DNA of 64,000 nt from Rhizobium sp. P32RR-XVIII (GTDB lineage: Bacteria > Pseudomonadota > Alphaproteobacteria > Rhizobiales > Rhizobiaceae), in NCBI RefSeq assembly GCF_012641395.1, contig NZ_JABAIH010000005.1, positions 310,001-374,000 on the forward strand, written 5' to 3'. The notes under the pieces were generated by a model. It was not told where the DNA came from, did no database searches, and saw only the letters and a list, made by a program, of their open reading frames with translations. Positions 9,451 through 19,306 of this stretch are shown in pieces (position 1 is the first letter of the stretch; every line of letters starts with the position of its first letter). Both the position numbers and the translations under genes were made by a program.

Positions 9451-9470
9451 GGAGGCGGCAAGCGCCTCCC
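9450..9470. terminator. Hairpin between cckA and psuG
   Basis: GGGAGGCG (9450-9457) pairs with CGCCTCCC (9463-9470) around a 5-base loop. It starts within the cckA stop codon and lacks a T-run on either side, so it may be a weak or factor-assisted terminator for the convergent pair. Confidence 0.5.
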
Positions 9471-9477
9471 GCCGGTG

Positions 9478-10404
9478 TCAATCGCCCAGTGCGACGGCGA
9501 TCTCGGCCGCCAGACGCGCGTTGTTCTCGACCAGCGCGATATTGGTCTTGAGGCTGCGGCCTTCCGTCAGATCGAAGATGGTGCTGAGGAGATAGGGTGT
9601 AACGGCCTTGCCAAAGATTTCATCGCGCTCGGCACTGTCCAGCGCCCGCTCGATATAGATCTCCATCTCTTCGCGCGGGATCTCGTCGGCTTCCGGGACT
9701 GGATTGGCAACGAGCATGCCGCCGTCGATGCCGAGCTGTTCGCGGGTGGCCTGGAAATTGGCGATGGCGGCCGGGCTGTTCAGCGACAATGGGCTTCTCA
9801 AGCCCGAGGAGCGCGACCAGAAAGCCGGAAACTCTTCGCTTTCGTAGGTAACGACCGGGACGCCGCTGGTTTCCAGTACTTCGAGTGTCTTCGGAATATC
9901 GAGGATCGCCTTGGCGCCGGCGCAGACGACGATGACGCAGGTGCGGGCCAGTTCCTGCAGGTCGGCGGAGATATCGAAGCTTTCTTCGGCACCCCGATGT
10001 ACGCCGCCGATACCGCCGGTGGCAAAGACCTTGATGCCGGCGCGCGCGGCAGCAATCATCGTTGCGGCAACCGTTGTGGCGCCGGTGCGGCGCTCGGCAA
10101 CCGCGAAGGCGAGGTCGGCACGCGAGACCTTCATCACGTCTTTTTCCTGTGCCAGCTTCTCGAGCTCCTCCGGCTCCAGCCCGACATGCAGGATGCCGTG
10201 AATGACGGCAATCGTTGCCGGCACTGCACCCTGCTCGCGGATGATCGCCTCGACGCTGCGGGCCATTTCGATATTGCCGGGGTAGGGCATGCCATGGGTG
10301 ATGATGGTCGATTCGAGCGCCACCAGCGGCGCGCCGCGCTGCTTTGCAGCGGCAACCTCCTTGGAATAGGAGACCGGCAGGAGAGGGGAGATCGGTTTCG
10401 TCAT
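9478..10404 (-). CDS. psuG: Pseudouridine-5'-phosphate glycosidase
   Basis: PsuG splits pseudouridine 5'-phosphate into uracil and ribose 5-phosphate, the second step of pseudouridine breakdown. The family signature LVALESTIITHGMPYPGNIEMA is near the N-terminus (the Glu of ALEST and the following Thr/His are conserved). FATGGIGGVHRGAEESFDISADL and GMLVANPVPEADEIP follow in the usual order. The length of 308 is normal. It lies 30 bases downstream of the psuK kinase on the same strand; together the two convert pseudouridine to uracil and ribose 5-phosphate. No dedicated transporter or regulator is adjacent. Confidence 0.94.
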   Translation of the reverse strand: MTKPISPLLPVSYSKEVAAAKQRGAPLVALESTIITHGMPYPGNIEMARSVEAIIREQGAVPATIAVIHGILHVGLEPEELEKLAQEKDVMKVSRADLAFAVAERRTGATTVAATMIAAARAGIKVFATGGIGGVHRGAEESFDISADLQELARTCVIVVCAGAKAILDIPKTLEVLETSGVPVVTYESEEFPAFWSRSSGLRSPLSLNSPAAIANFQATREQLGIDGGMLVANPVPEADEIPREEMEIYIERALDSAERDEIFGKAVTPYLLSTIFDLTEGRSLKTNIALVENNARLAAEIAVALGD

Positions 10405-10434
10405 TGTCTCTTCCGTTTCATCGGTGCTGCAGTT

Positions 10435-11379
10435 TCAATGCAGAATTCTTGCGCGCTGAACAAGAGGCAGCGTGTCCGCAAGCAGTCCGGGTGTGAGCCT
10501 TTCATTGACGGCATGCGGCGACTGGACGGTCAGCGCGGCAGCCGCCGCGCCATGCCGGACGGCCTCCTCGAGCGGCGCCCCCCGCATCAAGGCGGACAGG
10601 ATGCCGGCTGCGAGCGAGTCGCCTGCGCCGGTGACGTCGGCGACGGCCTCGACCGATGGAGGCTGCAGGCAGAAGGCTCCATCCGGGCCGAAAGCGATCA
10701 GCTCGCGCTGCCCGCGCGTCACGACGCCGCCCTTGAGGCCGATGTCGCCGAGCAGTGATATCCAGTCTTCCGGCCTCTCCGGCCGCCGGCCGGTCAGGGC
10801 CGCGGCTTCCGCCTCGTTGAGGAAAAGATGGTCGATGCCGCTAATGGAAGGCCTGAGCTTGACGACCTTTGCCGGGGATATGGCGATCGCGGCAACCGGC
10901 TTGCCGAGCGCATTGGCGCGGCTCACGAGCGCGGTGATCGTATCTTCCGGCAGGTTTGCGTCGAAAAGGATAAGGTCGGTGGCGGCGAAGGCTTCGCGCA
11001 CCCAGCGGATCGCCAGCCGGCGCGGCACGAAGTAGCGGTAGAGTTCCATGTCGGCCAGCGCCACCACCAGATTGCCATCCCGCTCGATTATCGCGGTGTA
11101 ACTTGGGGTCTTGCGGTCGAGAAAGACGAAGGGCCGGTCGTCGATACCGGCCGCGTAGGCTGCCTCCGTCACCAATTCGCCCGTCGGATCGCCGCCGCGC
11201 GGGGAAATCATCGTCACATCGAAGCCGAGCCGCGCGAGGTTCCTGGCGGCATTGAAGGCGCCGCCGCCCGGCTCCTCGAACCATTCGCCGGGGTTGCTGG
11301 CCCCCGGCGCCGTCTCGCCGGAGATACGCCCGCGCCGATCGATATGCGCGCCGCCGAGAACGAGAATCCTGTTCTTCAT
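10435..11379 (-). CDS. psuK: PfkB-family pseudouridine kinase
   Basis: Ribokinase-fold sugar/nucleoside kinase. The N-terminal GGAHIDRRGRI strand and the GGGAFNAARNLARLG motif (PfkB signature 1 region) are seen, and the C-terminal anion-hole/catalytic-base motif is DVTGAGDSLAAG. Assignment as pseudouridine kinase rests mainly on its position directly before psuG; the PfkB family alone does not fix the substrate. Length 314. The start ATG at 11379 leaves about 220 bases to recA, which must hold back-to-back promoters for psuK and recA. Confidence 0.85.
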   Translation of the reverse strand: MKNRILVLGGAHIDRRGRISGETAPGASNPGEWFEEPGGGAFNAARNLARLGFDVTMISPRGGDPTGELVTEAAYAAGIDDRPFVFLDRKTPSYTAIIERDGNLVVALADMELYRYFVPRRLAIRWVREAFAATDLILFDANLPEDTITALVSRANALGKPVAAIAISPAKVVKLRPSISGIDHLFLNEAEAAALTGRRPERPEDWISLLGDIGLKGGVVTRGQRELIAFGPDGAFCLQPPSVEAVADVTGAGDSLAAGILSALMRGAPLEEAVRHGAAAAALTVQSPHAVNERLTPGLLADTLPLVQRARILH

Positions 11380-11526
11380 GTCTTTAGTTCCCGATGATCG
11401 AATCGACGGGGCCGCAGAGGAGCCGCCGCGTGCTTGCGCCGCAATCTAAGCTGTTGCTTTGCATCAATAAAACAAACGTAGAACACAGACCGTTTTGCCT
11501 TTTTCTTTCAACCATTTGGACCCCAC

Positions 11527-11555
11527 TTGCGAAATGAGAACAAATGGCGTACAAA
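11527..11555 (+). promoter_or_regulatory. recA promoter
   Basis: TTGCGA (11527-11532), a 17-base spacer and TACAAA (11550-11555). The LexA operator fills the spacer, so bound repressor would cover both core elements. The predicted start of transcription is near 11562, about 50 bases before the recA ATG. Confidence 0.55.
11538..11552 (+). promoter_or_regulatory. LexA/SOS operator of recA
   Basis: GAACAAATGGCGTAC is an exact match to GAAC-N7-GTAC, the operator form established for recA of Rhizobium etli and its relatives. The older description TTG-N11-CAA also fits here (11527-11543). Confidence 0.85.
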
Positions 11556-11611
11556 CCCGATATCAACGGCGACATTGCTAGAGCGGCTTCAATAACCTAA
11601 AGGTGGATCGA

Positions 11612-12700
<1,089 letters not shown>

Positions 12701-12732
12701 TTTTTTACAGCTGCCGCTCCGGCATATCGAAG

Positions 12733-12771
12733 CCGGCCGCATTCCTGACCAGAATGCGGCCGGTTTTGTTT
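12733..12771 (+). terminator. recA intrinsic terminator
   Basis: Perfect 12-base-pair stem CCGGCCGCATTC / GAATGCGGCCGG (12733-12744 and 12752-12763), 7-base loop, then TTTTGTTTG. Confidence 0.9.
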
Positions 12772-12856
12772 GTCTGCTGGACAGTGGCAAGGGTGAACGT
12801 TAAAAGCCACTGGATTTAAGTTTTGACCTGCCTCGGGCAGCATTGAAGGGCATAGC

Positions 12857-15517
12857 ATGAGCGGTGTGAATGATATCCGGTCGAGCTTTCTCGACTATTT
12901 CAAGAAGAACGGCCACGAGATCGTGCCGTCGAGCCCGCTCGTGCCGCGTAACGACCCGACGCTGATGTTCACCAATGCCGGGATGGTGCAGTTCAAGAAC
13001 GTCTTCACCGGTCTGGAACAGCGCCCCTACAAGACGGCATCGACGGCGCAGAAATGCGTTCGCGCCGGCGGCAAGCACAACGACCTCGACAATGTCGGAT
13101 ATACCGCGCGCCACCACACCTTCTTCGAAATGCTCGGCAACTTCTCGTTCGGCGATTATTTCAAGGAGCGCGCGATCGAGCTTGCCTGGAACCTGATCAC
13201 CAAGGAATTCGGTCTCGACGCCAAGCGCCTGCTGGTCACCGTCTATCATACCGACGATGATGCCTTTAACCTCTGGAAGAAGATCGCCGGCCTTTCGGAC
13301 GACAAGATCATCCGCATTCCGACCAGCGACAATTTCTGGGCGATGGGCGATACCGGCCCTTGCGGCCCCTGTTCGGAAATCTTCTACGATCATGGCGAGC
13401 AGATCTGGGGCGGCCCGCCCGGTTCGCCCGAAGAGGATGGCGACCGCTTCATCGAGATCTGGAACCTCGTCTTCATGCAGTACGAGCAGGTGACGAAGGA
13501 AGAGCGCGTCGACCTGCCGCGTCCGTCGATCGACACCGGCATGGGGTTGGAACGCGTTGCTGCCGTGCTGCAGGGCAAGCACGACAACTACGACATCGAC
13601 CTATTCCGGGCGCTGATCGAAGCTTCGGAAGAGGCGACCGGCGTCAAGGCCGAGGGCGAGCGCCGTGCGAGCCACCGGGTCATCGCCGACCATCTGCGTT
13701 CATCCGCTTTCCTGATTGCCGATGGCGTCCTGCCGTCGAACGAAGGCCGCGGCTACGTGTTGCGCCGCATCATGCGCCGCGCCATGCGCCATGCCCAGCT
13801 GCTGGGTGCCAAGGAGCCGCTGATCTGGAAGCTGCTGCCGGCGCTGGTCCAGCAGATGGGCCGCGCCTATCCCGAGCTGGTACGCGCCGAAGCGCTGATC
13901 TCCGAGACGCTGAAGCTTGAGGAAACCCGGTTCCGCAAGACGCTGGAACGTGGTCTGTCGCTGCTTTCGGATGCCACGACGACGCTCGGCAAGGGCGACA
14001 TGCTCGATGGCGAGACGGCATTCAAGCTCTACGACACCTACGGTTTCCCGCTCGACCTGACGCAGGATGCGCTGCGCGCCCGCGAGATCGGCGTGGATCT
14101 GGCCGGCTTTACCGATGCAATGGGGCGCCAGAAGGCGGAAGCCCGGTCGCATTGGGCGGGTTCCGGCGACAAGGCGACCGAGACCATCTGGTTCGAGCTC
14201 AAGGAACAGCACGGCGCAACCGAATTCCTGGGCTATGATACCGAGACGGCCGAGGGCGTCGTTCAGGCGATCGTCAAGGATGGCGCTGCCGTCGGATCCG
14301 CTACCGCTGGCGACAAGGTGCAGATCGTCGTCAACCAGACGCCATTCTACGGCGAATCCGGCGGTCAGGTGGGCGATACCGGCATCATCAGCTCGGATCA
14401 CGCGAAGGTCGAGATCACCGACACGCAGAAGAAGGGTGAAGGCCTCTTCGTGCATTCCGGCATCGTCGCCGAAGGTTCGATCAAGGCGGGCGACGCGGTC
14501 GCGCTGACCGTCGACCATGCACGCCGCTCGCGGCTGCGGGCGAACCACTCGGCAACGCACTTGCTGCACGAGGCGCTCCGCGAAGTGCTCGGCACGCATG
14601 TGGCGCAGAAGGGCTCGCTGGTCGCACCCGAGCGCCTGCGCTTCGACGTCTCGCATCCGAAGCCAATGTCCGCCGAGGAGCTCAAGGTCGTCGAGGACAT
14701 GGCCAACGAGATCGTGCTGCAGAACGCGCCGGTCACGACTCGCCTGATGAGCGTCGATGACGCGATTGCCGAGGGTGCCATGGCGCTTTTCGGCGAGAAG
14801 TACGGTGATGAAGTGCGCGTCGTTGCGATGGGTGAGGGCGTGCGCGGCACGAAGGCCGGCAAGCCTTACTCGATCGAGCTTTGTGGCGGCACGCATGTCT
14901 CGGCGACGGGCCAGATCGGCCTGGTTCGCATCCTTGGTGAAAGCGCGGTCGGGGCCGGCGTTCGCCGCCTCGAGGCCGTGACCGGTGAAACCGCCCGCGA
15001 ATATCTGACCGAACAGGACGAACGCGTGAAATCGCTTGCTTCGTCGCTGAAGGTTCAGCCTGCCGAAGTGCTCTCGCGCGTCGAAGCGCTTGTGGACGAG
15101 CGCCGCAAGCTGGAGCGCGAACTGGCGGATGCCAAGCGCAAGCTTGCCATGGGCGGCGGACAGGGCGGATCGGCCGATGCCGCACGCGAGGTTGCCGGTG
15201 TGAAATTCCTCGGCAAGGCGGTCACGGGCGTCGACCCGAAGGATCTGAAGGGGCTCGCCGACGACGGCAAGTCCAGCATCGGCTCGGGCGTCGTGACGCT
15301 GATCGGCGTTTCCGAAGACGGCAAGGCGAGCGCGGTCGTCGCCGTGACGCCGGACCTGACGGGGCGGTTCAGCGCCGTCGATCTGGTGCGGGTCGCATCC
15401 GCTGCTCTCGGCGGCAAGGGTGGCGGCGGGCGACCGGATATGGCGCAGGCCGGCGGCCCTGACGGCTCCAAGGCCGAAGAGGCGATCGAAGCTGTGGCTG
15501 CGGCGCTTGCTGGCTGA
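12857..15517 (+). CDS. alaS: Alanyl-tRNA synthetase
   Basis: Charges tRNA-Ala and edits mischarged Ser/Gly. The catalytic class II core is at the N-terminus ([48 protein letters not shown]). The editing domain contains the zinc ligand pairs HSATH and CGGTH. A C-terminal coiled coil (about 715-760) and a Gly-rich C-Ala/DHHA1 region end the protein ([16 protein letters not shown]). At 886 residues it is full length. The ATG at 12857 has GAAGGG six bases upstream. The recA-alaS order is common in rhizobia. It is separated from recA by a terminator, so it has its own promoter in the 90-base gap. Confidence 0.98.
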   Translation: MSGVNDIRSSFLDYFKKNGHEIVPSSPLVPRNDPTLMFTNAGMVQFKNVFTGLEQRPYKTASTAQKCVRAGGKHNDLDNVGYTARHHTFFEMLGNFSFGDYFKERAIELAWNLITKEFGLDAKRLLVTVYHTDDDAFNLWKKIAGLSDDKIIRIPTSDNFWAMGDTGPCGPCSEIFYDHGEQIWGGPPGSPEEDGDRFIEIWNLVFMQYEQVTKEERVDLPRPSIDTGMGLERVAAVLQGKHDNYDIDLFRALIEASEEATGVKAEGERRASHRVIADHLRSSAFLIADGVLPSNEGRGYVLRRIMRRAMRHAQLLGAKEPLIWKLLPALVQQMGRAYPELVRAEALISETLKLEETRFRKTLERGLSLLSDATTTLGKGDMLDGETAFKLYDTYGFPLDLTQDALRAREIGVDLAGFTDAMGRQKAEARSHWAGSGDKATETIWFELKEQHGATEFLGYDTETAEGVVQAIVKDGAAVGSATAGDKVQIVVNQTPFYGESGGQVGDTGIISSDHAKVEITDTQKKGEGLFVHSGIVAEGSIKAGDAVALTVDHARRSRLRANHSATHLLHEALREVLGTHVAQKGSLVAPERLRFDVSHPKPMSAEELKVVEDMANEIVLQNAPVTTRLMSVDDAIAEGAMALFGEKYGDEVRVVAMGEGVRGTKAGKPYSIELCGGTHVSATGQIGLVRILGESAVGAGVRRLEAVTGETAREYLTEQDERVKSLASSLKVQPAEVLSRVEALVDERRKLERELADAKRKLAMGGGQGGSADAAREVAGVKFLGKAVTGVDPKDLKGLADDGKSSIGSGVVTLIGVSEDGKASAVVAVTPDLTGRFSAVDLVRVASAALGGKGGGGRPDMAQAGGPDGSKAEEAIEAVAAALAG

Positions 15518-15541
15518 GTATCGCAATAGGTTGGGGCTTCG

Positions 15542-16030
15542 ATGAAGGTTTATCGCTCGCAGGCAAAGATGGTCGGGCTGACGCTGCTCGCCCTGGTGAT
15601 GGCGGTGCTGCTTGGCTTTGTCGGCTTCGGCGGCTACCAGCGGGAAGGGGCAGGCAACTTGCCCCTTTTGATCGGCATCATCGGTGGCGGCTTCTTCTTC
15701 GTCAGCTTCATCCTTCTGCTTATCAAGGCTTTGGACCGGCGACCGGCACTCGATTTTTCTGCCGAGGGTCTACTGATTCCCGACGCGGCCAAAGAGCGGA
15801 TCAAGTGGGATGATCTGCTTGCCGCCCGTCTCTTCCAGGTCCATCGGCAGAAGTTTATCGAGTTGCAGATCAAGCCGCAGGCTGTGGCCGCGCTCTCGCT
15901 GCGGCGCATGACCAAGCTCAACAACAAGGCGATGGGCAAGTCTGACGACTTCATCACCGTCGCCATGAGCGGGCTTACGATTCCTGCCAATCGCGTACTC
16001 GAGCTGGTCGGCAAGCGCGGCGAGGAATAG
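15542..16030 (+). CDS. Small membrane protein, STM3941/PH-like
   Basis: 162 residues with two membrane segments at about residues 10-30 (MVGLTLLALVMAVLLGFVGF) and 42-64 (LLIGIIGGGFFFVSFILLLI), then a soluble domain of about 90 residues (ALDFSAEGLLIPDAAKERIKWDDLL...FITVAMSGLTIPANRVLELV). The pattern of two helices followed by a beta-rich domain with a W-D motif is like STM3941/bacterial PH-domain proteins; the function is unknown. It starts 24 bases after alaS with no terminator between, so it is probably cotranscribed. Confidence 0.7.
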   Translation: MKVYRSQAKMVGLTLLALVMAVLLGFVGFGGYQREGAGNLPLLIGIIGGGFFFVSFILLLIKALDRRPALDFSAEGLLIPDAAKERIKWDDLLAARLFQVHRQKFIELQIKPQAVAALSLRRMTKLNNKAMGKSDDFITVAMSGLTIPANRVLELVGKRGEE

Positions 16031-16071
16031 CGCAGCCGATTTTCGGCCGTAGCCTCCGCCGCTATGTTATT

Positions 16072-16698
16072 TCATGCGGCCTGCATCGCCTTCATGGCTT
16101 CGTCGTCAAGCATGGTGGCCCGCCTGTAGCCTTCACGATTGGCCACGCGGGCGGCATAATCCACGAAAGCCGGCCGCTTCTCGATCGCGCCGATGCCCAG
16201 ACCCCAGCCGATGTGGGAGCCGACATAAACGTCGGCGGCGGTAAAGCGATCACCCGCAATGAAGGGCTTTTCGGTTACAGCCTTTTCGAGCGTGTCCATC
16301 ACATCGCCAAAACTTCCGTAGCCGGCCATGCGGGCCTTTTCGGCGGGCGTTACGAATCCGAGCGCGCGGTTGGTGACCGCTGATTCCAGCGGACCTGCAG
16401 CGAAGAACATCCAGCGATAATAGGGGCCGCGTTCCTCGGGGCGCGGTGCCAGTTCCTTCTCGGGAAAGGTGTCGGCCAGATAGGCGCAGATCGCCGCGCA
16501 TTCGGTGACGATGGTATCGCGATGCCGGATTGCCGGCACCTTGCCCATCGGATTGACCGCCAGGTAGTCCGCTCCCTTCATCGTATTGCCAAAGGTCATG
16601 ATTTCCGTGCGGTAGGGAACACCTGTTTCCTCGAGCATCCAACGGGCGATGCGGCCGCGTGACATGGGATTGGTGTACAGGACCAGTTCTTCGCTCAT
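16072..16698 (-). CDS. Glutathione S-transferase family protein
   Basis: Cytosolic GST fold. The N-terminal thioredoxin-like domain begins LVLYTNPMSRGRIARWMLEETG, with Ser near the usual catalytic position, and NPMGKVPAIRHRDTIVTECAAICAYLAD, containing the cis-Pro and the glutathione-binding (T/S)E pair. The C-terminal helical domain includes FIAGDRFTAADVYVGSHIGWG, the conserved N-capping/Asp motif. The ATG at 16698 has a strong GAGGAGG-type ribosome site upstream; the frame stays open 44 codons further but that part resembles no GST. Length 208. Substrate unknown. Confidence 0.88.
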   Translation of the reverse strand: MSEELVLYTNPMSRGRIARWMLEETGVPYRTEIMTFGNTMKGADYLAVNPMGKVPAIRHRDTIVTECAAICAYLADTFPEKELAPRPEERGPYYRWMFFAAGPLESAVTNRALGFVTPAEKARMAGYGSFGDVMDTLEKAVTEKPFIAGDRFTAADVYVGSHIGWGLGIGAIEKRPAFVDYAARVANREGYRRATMLDDEAMKAMQAA

Positions 16699-16786
16699 GG
16701 TAGTCTCCTCCTCGGTGCCTGATATCTGGCGCAGGCGAACGATGCGGCAATGCCTAACAGAGGCGACCGTCAATTCGTGGCAACAA

Positions 16787-17230
16787 TCACAGCTGTTTGC
16801 GGTATTGAATGAAGCCGGAGCGCTGGGCAACTTGGTCGTAGAGCCGCCGTGCCCGCTCGTTCGTCTCGTGCGTCATCCAGTAGAGGCGCCCAGCTCCATG
16901 CTCGCGGGCGAGATCGGCAACCCTGTCGATGAGGGCTGCGCCGGTTCCGAGCCCGCGCTGGTCCGCCTCGACGTATAAGTCCTGAAGGTAGCAGGTCCAT
17001 TCGGGAAACCATGTGGATCGATGGAAAATCGCATGCACGATGCCAACGAGGCGGCCGGTCTCGTCGAAGGCGCCGAAGGCGTGCATTGGTTCCGCCGGAT
17101 TATGGAACCGCGACCAAGTCAGCTCGGTCGTCGCGGCCGGAATGGCGACTTCATAGAAGCGCTGGTAGCCCTGCCAGAGCGGCTCCCAGGCGGCACGATC
17201 GGATGGTTGAAGCAGGCGGATTGTCGTCAT
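16787..17230 (-). CDS. GNAT-family N-acetyltransferase
   Basis: 147 residues forming one acetyltransferase domain. The acetyl-CoA-binding motif A is LQDLYVEADQRGLGTGAALIDRVADLA (the Q/RxxGxG/A element reads QRGLGTG). The preceding strands GAFDETGRLVGIVHAIFH and the following motif B LYWMTHETNERARRLYDQV are in order. The pattern with YWMTHETNE and SGFIQYRKQL resembles diamine or amino-acid acetyltransferases, but the substrate is not assigned. It lies downstream of icd on the same strand, beyond the icd terminator. Confidence 0.85.
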   Translation of the reverse strand: MTTIRLLQPSDRAAWEPLWQGYQRFYEVAIPAATTELTWSRFHNPAEPMHAFGAFDETGRLVGIVHAIFHRSTWFPEWTCYLQDLYVEADQRGLGTGAALIDRVADLAREHGAGRLYWMTHETNERARRLYDQVAQRSGFIQYRKQL

Positions 17231-17252
17231 TTTCTGTTCCCTTATTGTCGTT

Positions 17253-17282
17253 GAAACGAAAACGGCGGGGAAATCCCCGCCG
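17253..17282 (-). terminator. icd intrinsic terminator
   Basis: Stem CGGCGGGG / CCCCGCCG (17263-17270 and 17275-17282). On the minus strand it is followed by TTTTCGTTTC. Confidence 0.85.
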
Positions 17283-17306
17283 CTCGCTTTGCATCTTTCT
17301 GCTGGC

Positions 17307-18518
17307 TTATGCCATGGCCTTCTGAAGGTTCTCGTCGATCTTGTCGAGGAAGGCCGTCGTGGAAAGCCAGGGCTGATCGGGGCCGATCAGCAGCGCCAGG
17401 TCCTTGGTCATGAAGCCGGCTTCGACGGTGTCGACGCAGACCTTTTCGAGGGTCGAAGCGAACTTGGCGAGTTCTGCGTTGTCGTCAAGCTTGGCGCGGT
17501 GTGCGAGGCCGCGGGTCCAGGCGAAGATCGAGGCGATCGAGTTCGTCGAGGTTTCCTGACCCTTCTGGTGCTGGCGGTAGTGGCGGGTAACCGTGCCGTG
17601 AGCGGCTTCGGCTTCAACCGTCTTGCCGTCCGGGGTGAGCAGAACCGAGGTCATGAGGCCGAGCGAACCGAAGCCCTGCGCAACGGTGTCGGACTGAACG
17701 TCGCCGTCGTAGTTCTTGCAGGCCCAGACATAACCACCGGACCACTTGAGGGCCGAGGCGACCATGTCGTCGATCAGGCGATGCTCGTAGGTGATGCCGG
17801 CTTCCTTGAACTGGTCCTTGAATTCGGTCTCGTAGATTTCCTCGAAGATGTCCTTGAAGCGGCCGTCATAGGCCTTGAGGATGGTGTTCTTCGTGGACAG
17901 GTAAACCGGCCACTTGCGCATCAGGCCGTACATCATCGAGGCGCGGGCGAATTCGCGGATGGATTCATCGAGGTTGTACATGGCCATGGCGACGCCGGCG
18001 CCCGGCGCGTTGAAGACTTCCTTCTCGATGACCTGGCCGTCTTCGCCGACGAACTTGATGGTCAGCTTGCCCTTGCCCGGGAACTTGAAGTCGGTCGCGC
18101 GGTACTGGTCGCCGAAAGCGTGACGGCCGACGACGATCGGCTGCGTCCAGCCCGGAACGAGGCGCGGAACGTTCTTGCAGATGATCGGCTCGCGGAAGAT
18201 GACGCCGCCCAGGATGTTGCGGATCGTGCCGTTCGGGCTCTTCCACATTTCCTTGAGGTTGAATTCCTTCACGCGCGCTTCATCCGGCGTGATCGTCGCG
18301 CACTTGATGCCGACGCCGTACTTCTTGATGGCGTTGGCCGCATCAACGGTAACCTGGTCGTTGGTGGCGTCGCGGTTCTGAACCGAGAGGTCGTAGTAGT
18401 CGATGTTGAGGTCGAGATACGGATGGATCAGCTTGTCCTTGATAAGCTGCCAAATGATGCGCGTCATTTCATCGCCGTCGAGATCGGCGACGGGATTGGC
18501 GACCTTGATCTTCTTCAT
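17307..18518 (-). CDS. icd: NADP-dependent isocitrate dehydrogenase
   Basis: TCA-cycle enzyme making 2-oxoglutarate and NADPH. The 403-residue sequence belongs to the eukaryote-like homodimeric type. Landmarks are [16 protein letters not shown] at the N-terminus, [20 protein letters not shown] (the substrate Ser region), [18 protein letters not shown], the metal-binding segment [31 protein letters not shown], and the NADP region [39 protein letters not shown] start; single gene with its own terminator. Confidence 0.97.
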   Translation of the reverse strand: MKKIKVANPVADLDGDEMTRIIWQLIKDKLIHPYLDLNIDYYDLSVQNRDATNDQVTVDAANAIKKYGVGIKCATITPDEARVKEFNLKEMWKSPNGTIRNILGGVIFREPIICKNVPRLVPGWTQPIVVGRHAFGDQYRATDFKFPGKGKLTIKFVGEDGQVIEKEVFNAPGAGVAMAMYNLDESIREFARASMMYGLMRKWPVYLSTKNTILKAYDGRFKDIFEEIYETEFKDQFKEAGITYEHRLIDDMVASALKWSGGYVWACKNYDGDVQSDTVAQGFGSLGLMTSVLLTPDGKTVEAEAAHGTVTRHYRQHQKGQETSTNSIASIFAWTRGLAHRAKLDDNAELAKFASTLEKVCVDTVEAGFMTKDLALLIGPDQPWLSTTAFLDKIDENLQKAMA

Positions 18519-18708
18519 GTATCTGCCTCGTTCAAGCTAGCATGGGAACAGGTGTCCCGGTGGGTGATAGGGTCCGGAGCGCTATAGCATTGTGAACCGG
18601 GAACGCAAAGCCGCAAGCGTCCCGCGGCGTGGTTTTTGCGCCGCCATTGCCAAGCGCATGGATTCGGCTAGTGTCCCGCCACCGCTCGTTGCCTGATGGA
18701 TATTTTCA

Positions 18709-19227
18709 ATGAAGACGATTGCCTTGCTGTGTCTCCTTGCCGCACCTGGCGTTCTGCATGCCGCCGACGTTGCCGATCCCGTGAAGGAGATCATGGATGC
18801 GACGGTGAGCAACTGGTCGGGGGCCGACACCGAGTGGATCGACATCTTCGATGCCGCGAAAATCGATCAGCGTTTCAGCAGGGACTTCGTCGCGAAGTAT
18901 CATGAGGCGGAAAAGCATCCGGCGATGGAAGACGGCATCTCGCCCTTCGATTACGATGTGATCATCAACGGCGAGGATGCATGCCCGCTGAAGGATATTT
19001 CGATCACGCCGGAGCCGCCGGCCGATGGAAAGACGGAGGTCGTCGTGCGCTTTCGAAAGATGGATTGCGCGGACGGACCGGAGGCGCAAGTGGTTTCAAC
19101 GGTTCGCTTCGAACTGATCGATGAAGGCGGCAAGCCGGTGGTTGACGATATCGTCAACGAGGACAGCGAGACAAAGGAGTCTACCTCGCTGAAAGCGATC
19201 ATGACGGATATCATCAACGGCAATTGA
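18709..19227 (+). CDS. Secreted protein, possibly DUF3828-like
   Basis: 172 residues with a clean signal peptide (MKTIALLCLLAAPGVLHAAD, likely cut after HAA). The mature part begins with a helix (VKEIMDATVSNW) and has FDYDVIINGEDACPLKDISI, a run of strands (TEVVVRFRKMDC, STVRFELIDEGGKPVVDDIV) and ends SLKAIMTDIINGN. This pattern (helix, then strands ending in a W/V-DDI element and a short helix) resembles DUF3828 periplasmic proteins, but the match is weak. The two mature cysteines may form a disulfide. Alone between icd and the broken FUSC gene. Confidence 0.7.
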   Translation: MKTIALLCLLAAPGVLHAADVADPVKEIMDATVSNWSGADTEWIDIFDAAKIDQRFSRDFVAKYHEAEKHPAMEDGISPFDYDVIINGEDACPLKDISITPEPPADGKTEVVVRFRKMDCADGPEAQVVSTVRFELIDEGGKPVVDDIVNEDSETKESTSLKAIMTDIINGN

Positions 19228-19306
19228 CGTCGTTCGGATTTGAGTTGCTTCCGGTGGCGCGGCAGTATCTCGCAGAAAGGGCATCTCATGATCGGCCGCA
19301 TGAAAG

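Noticed and set aside
13700..15526. 608-codon open frame opposite alaS
   Set aside because: Antisense shadow; the sense strand is a fully conserved alanyl-tRNA synthetase.
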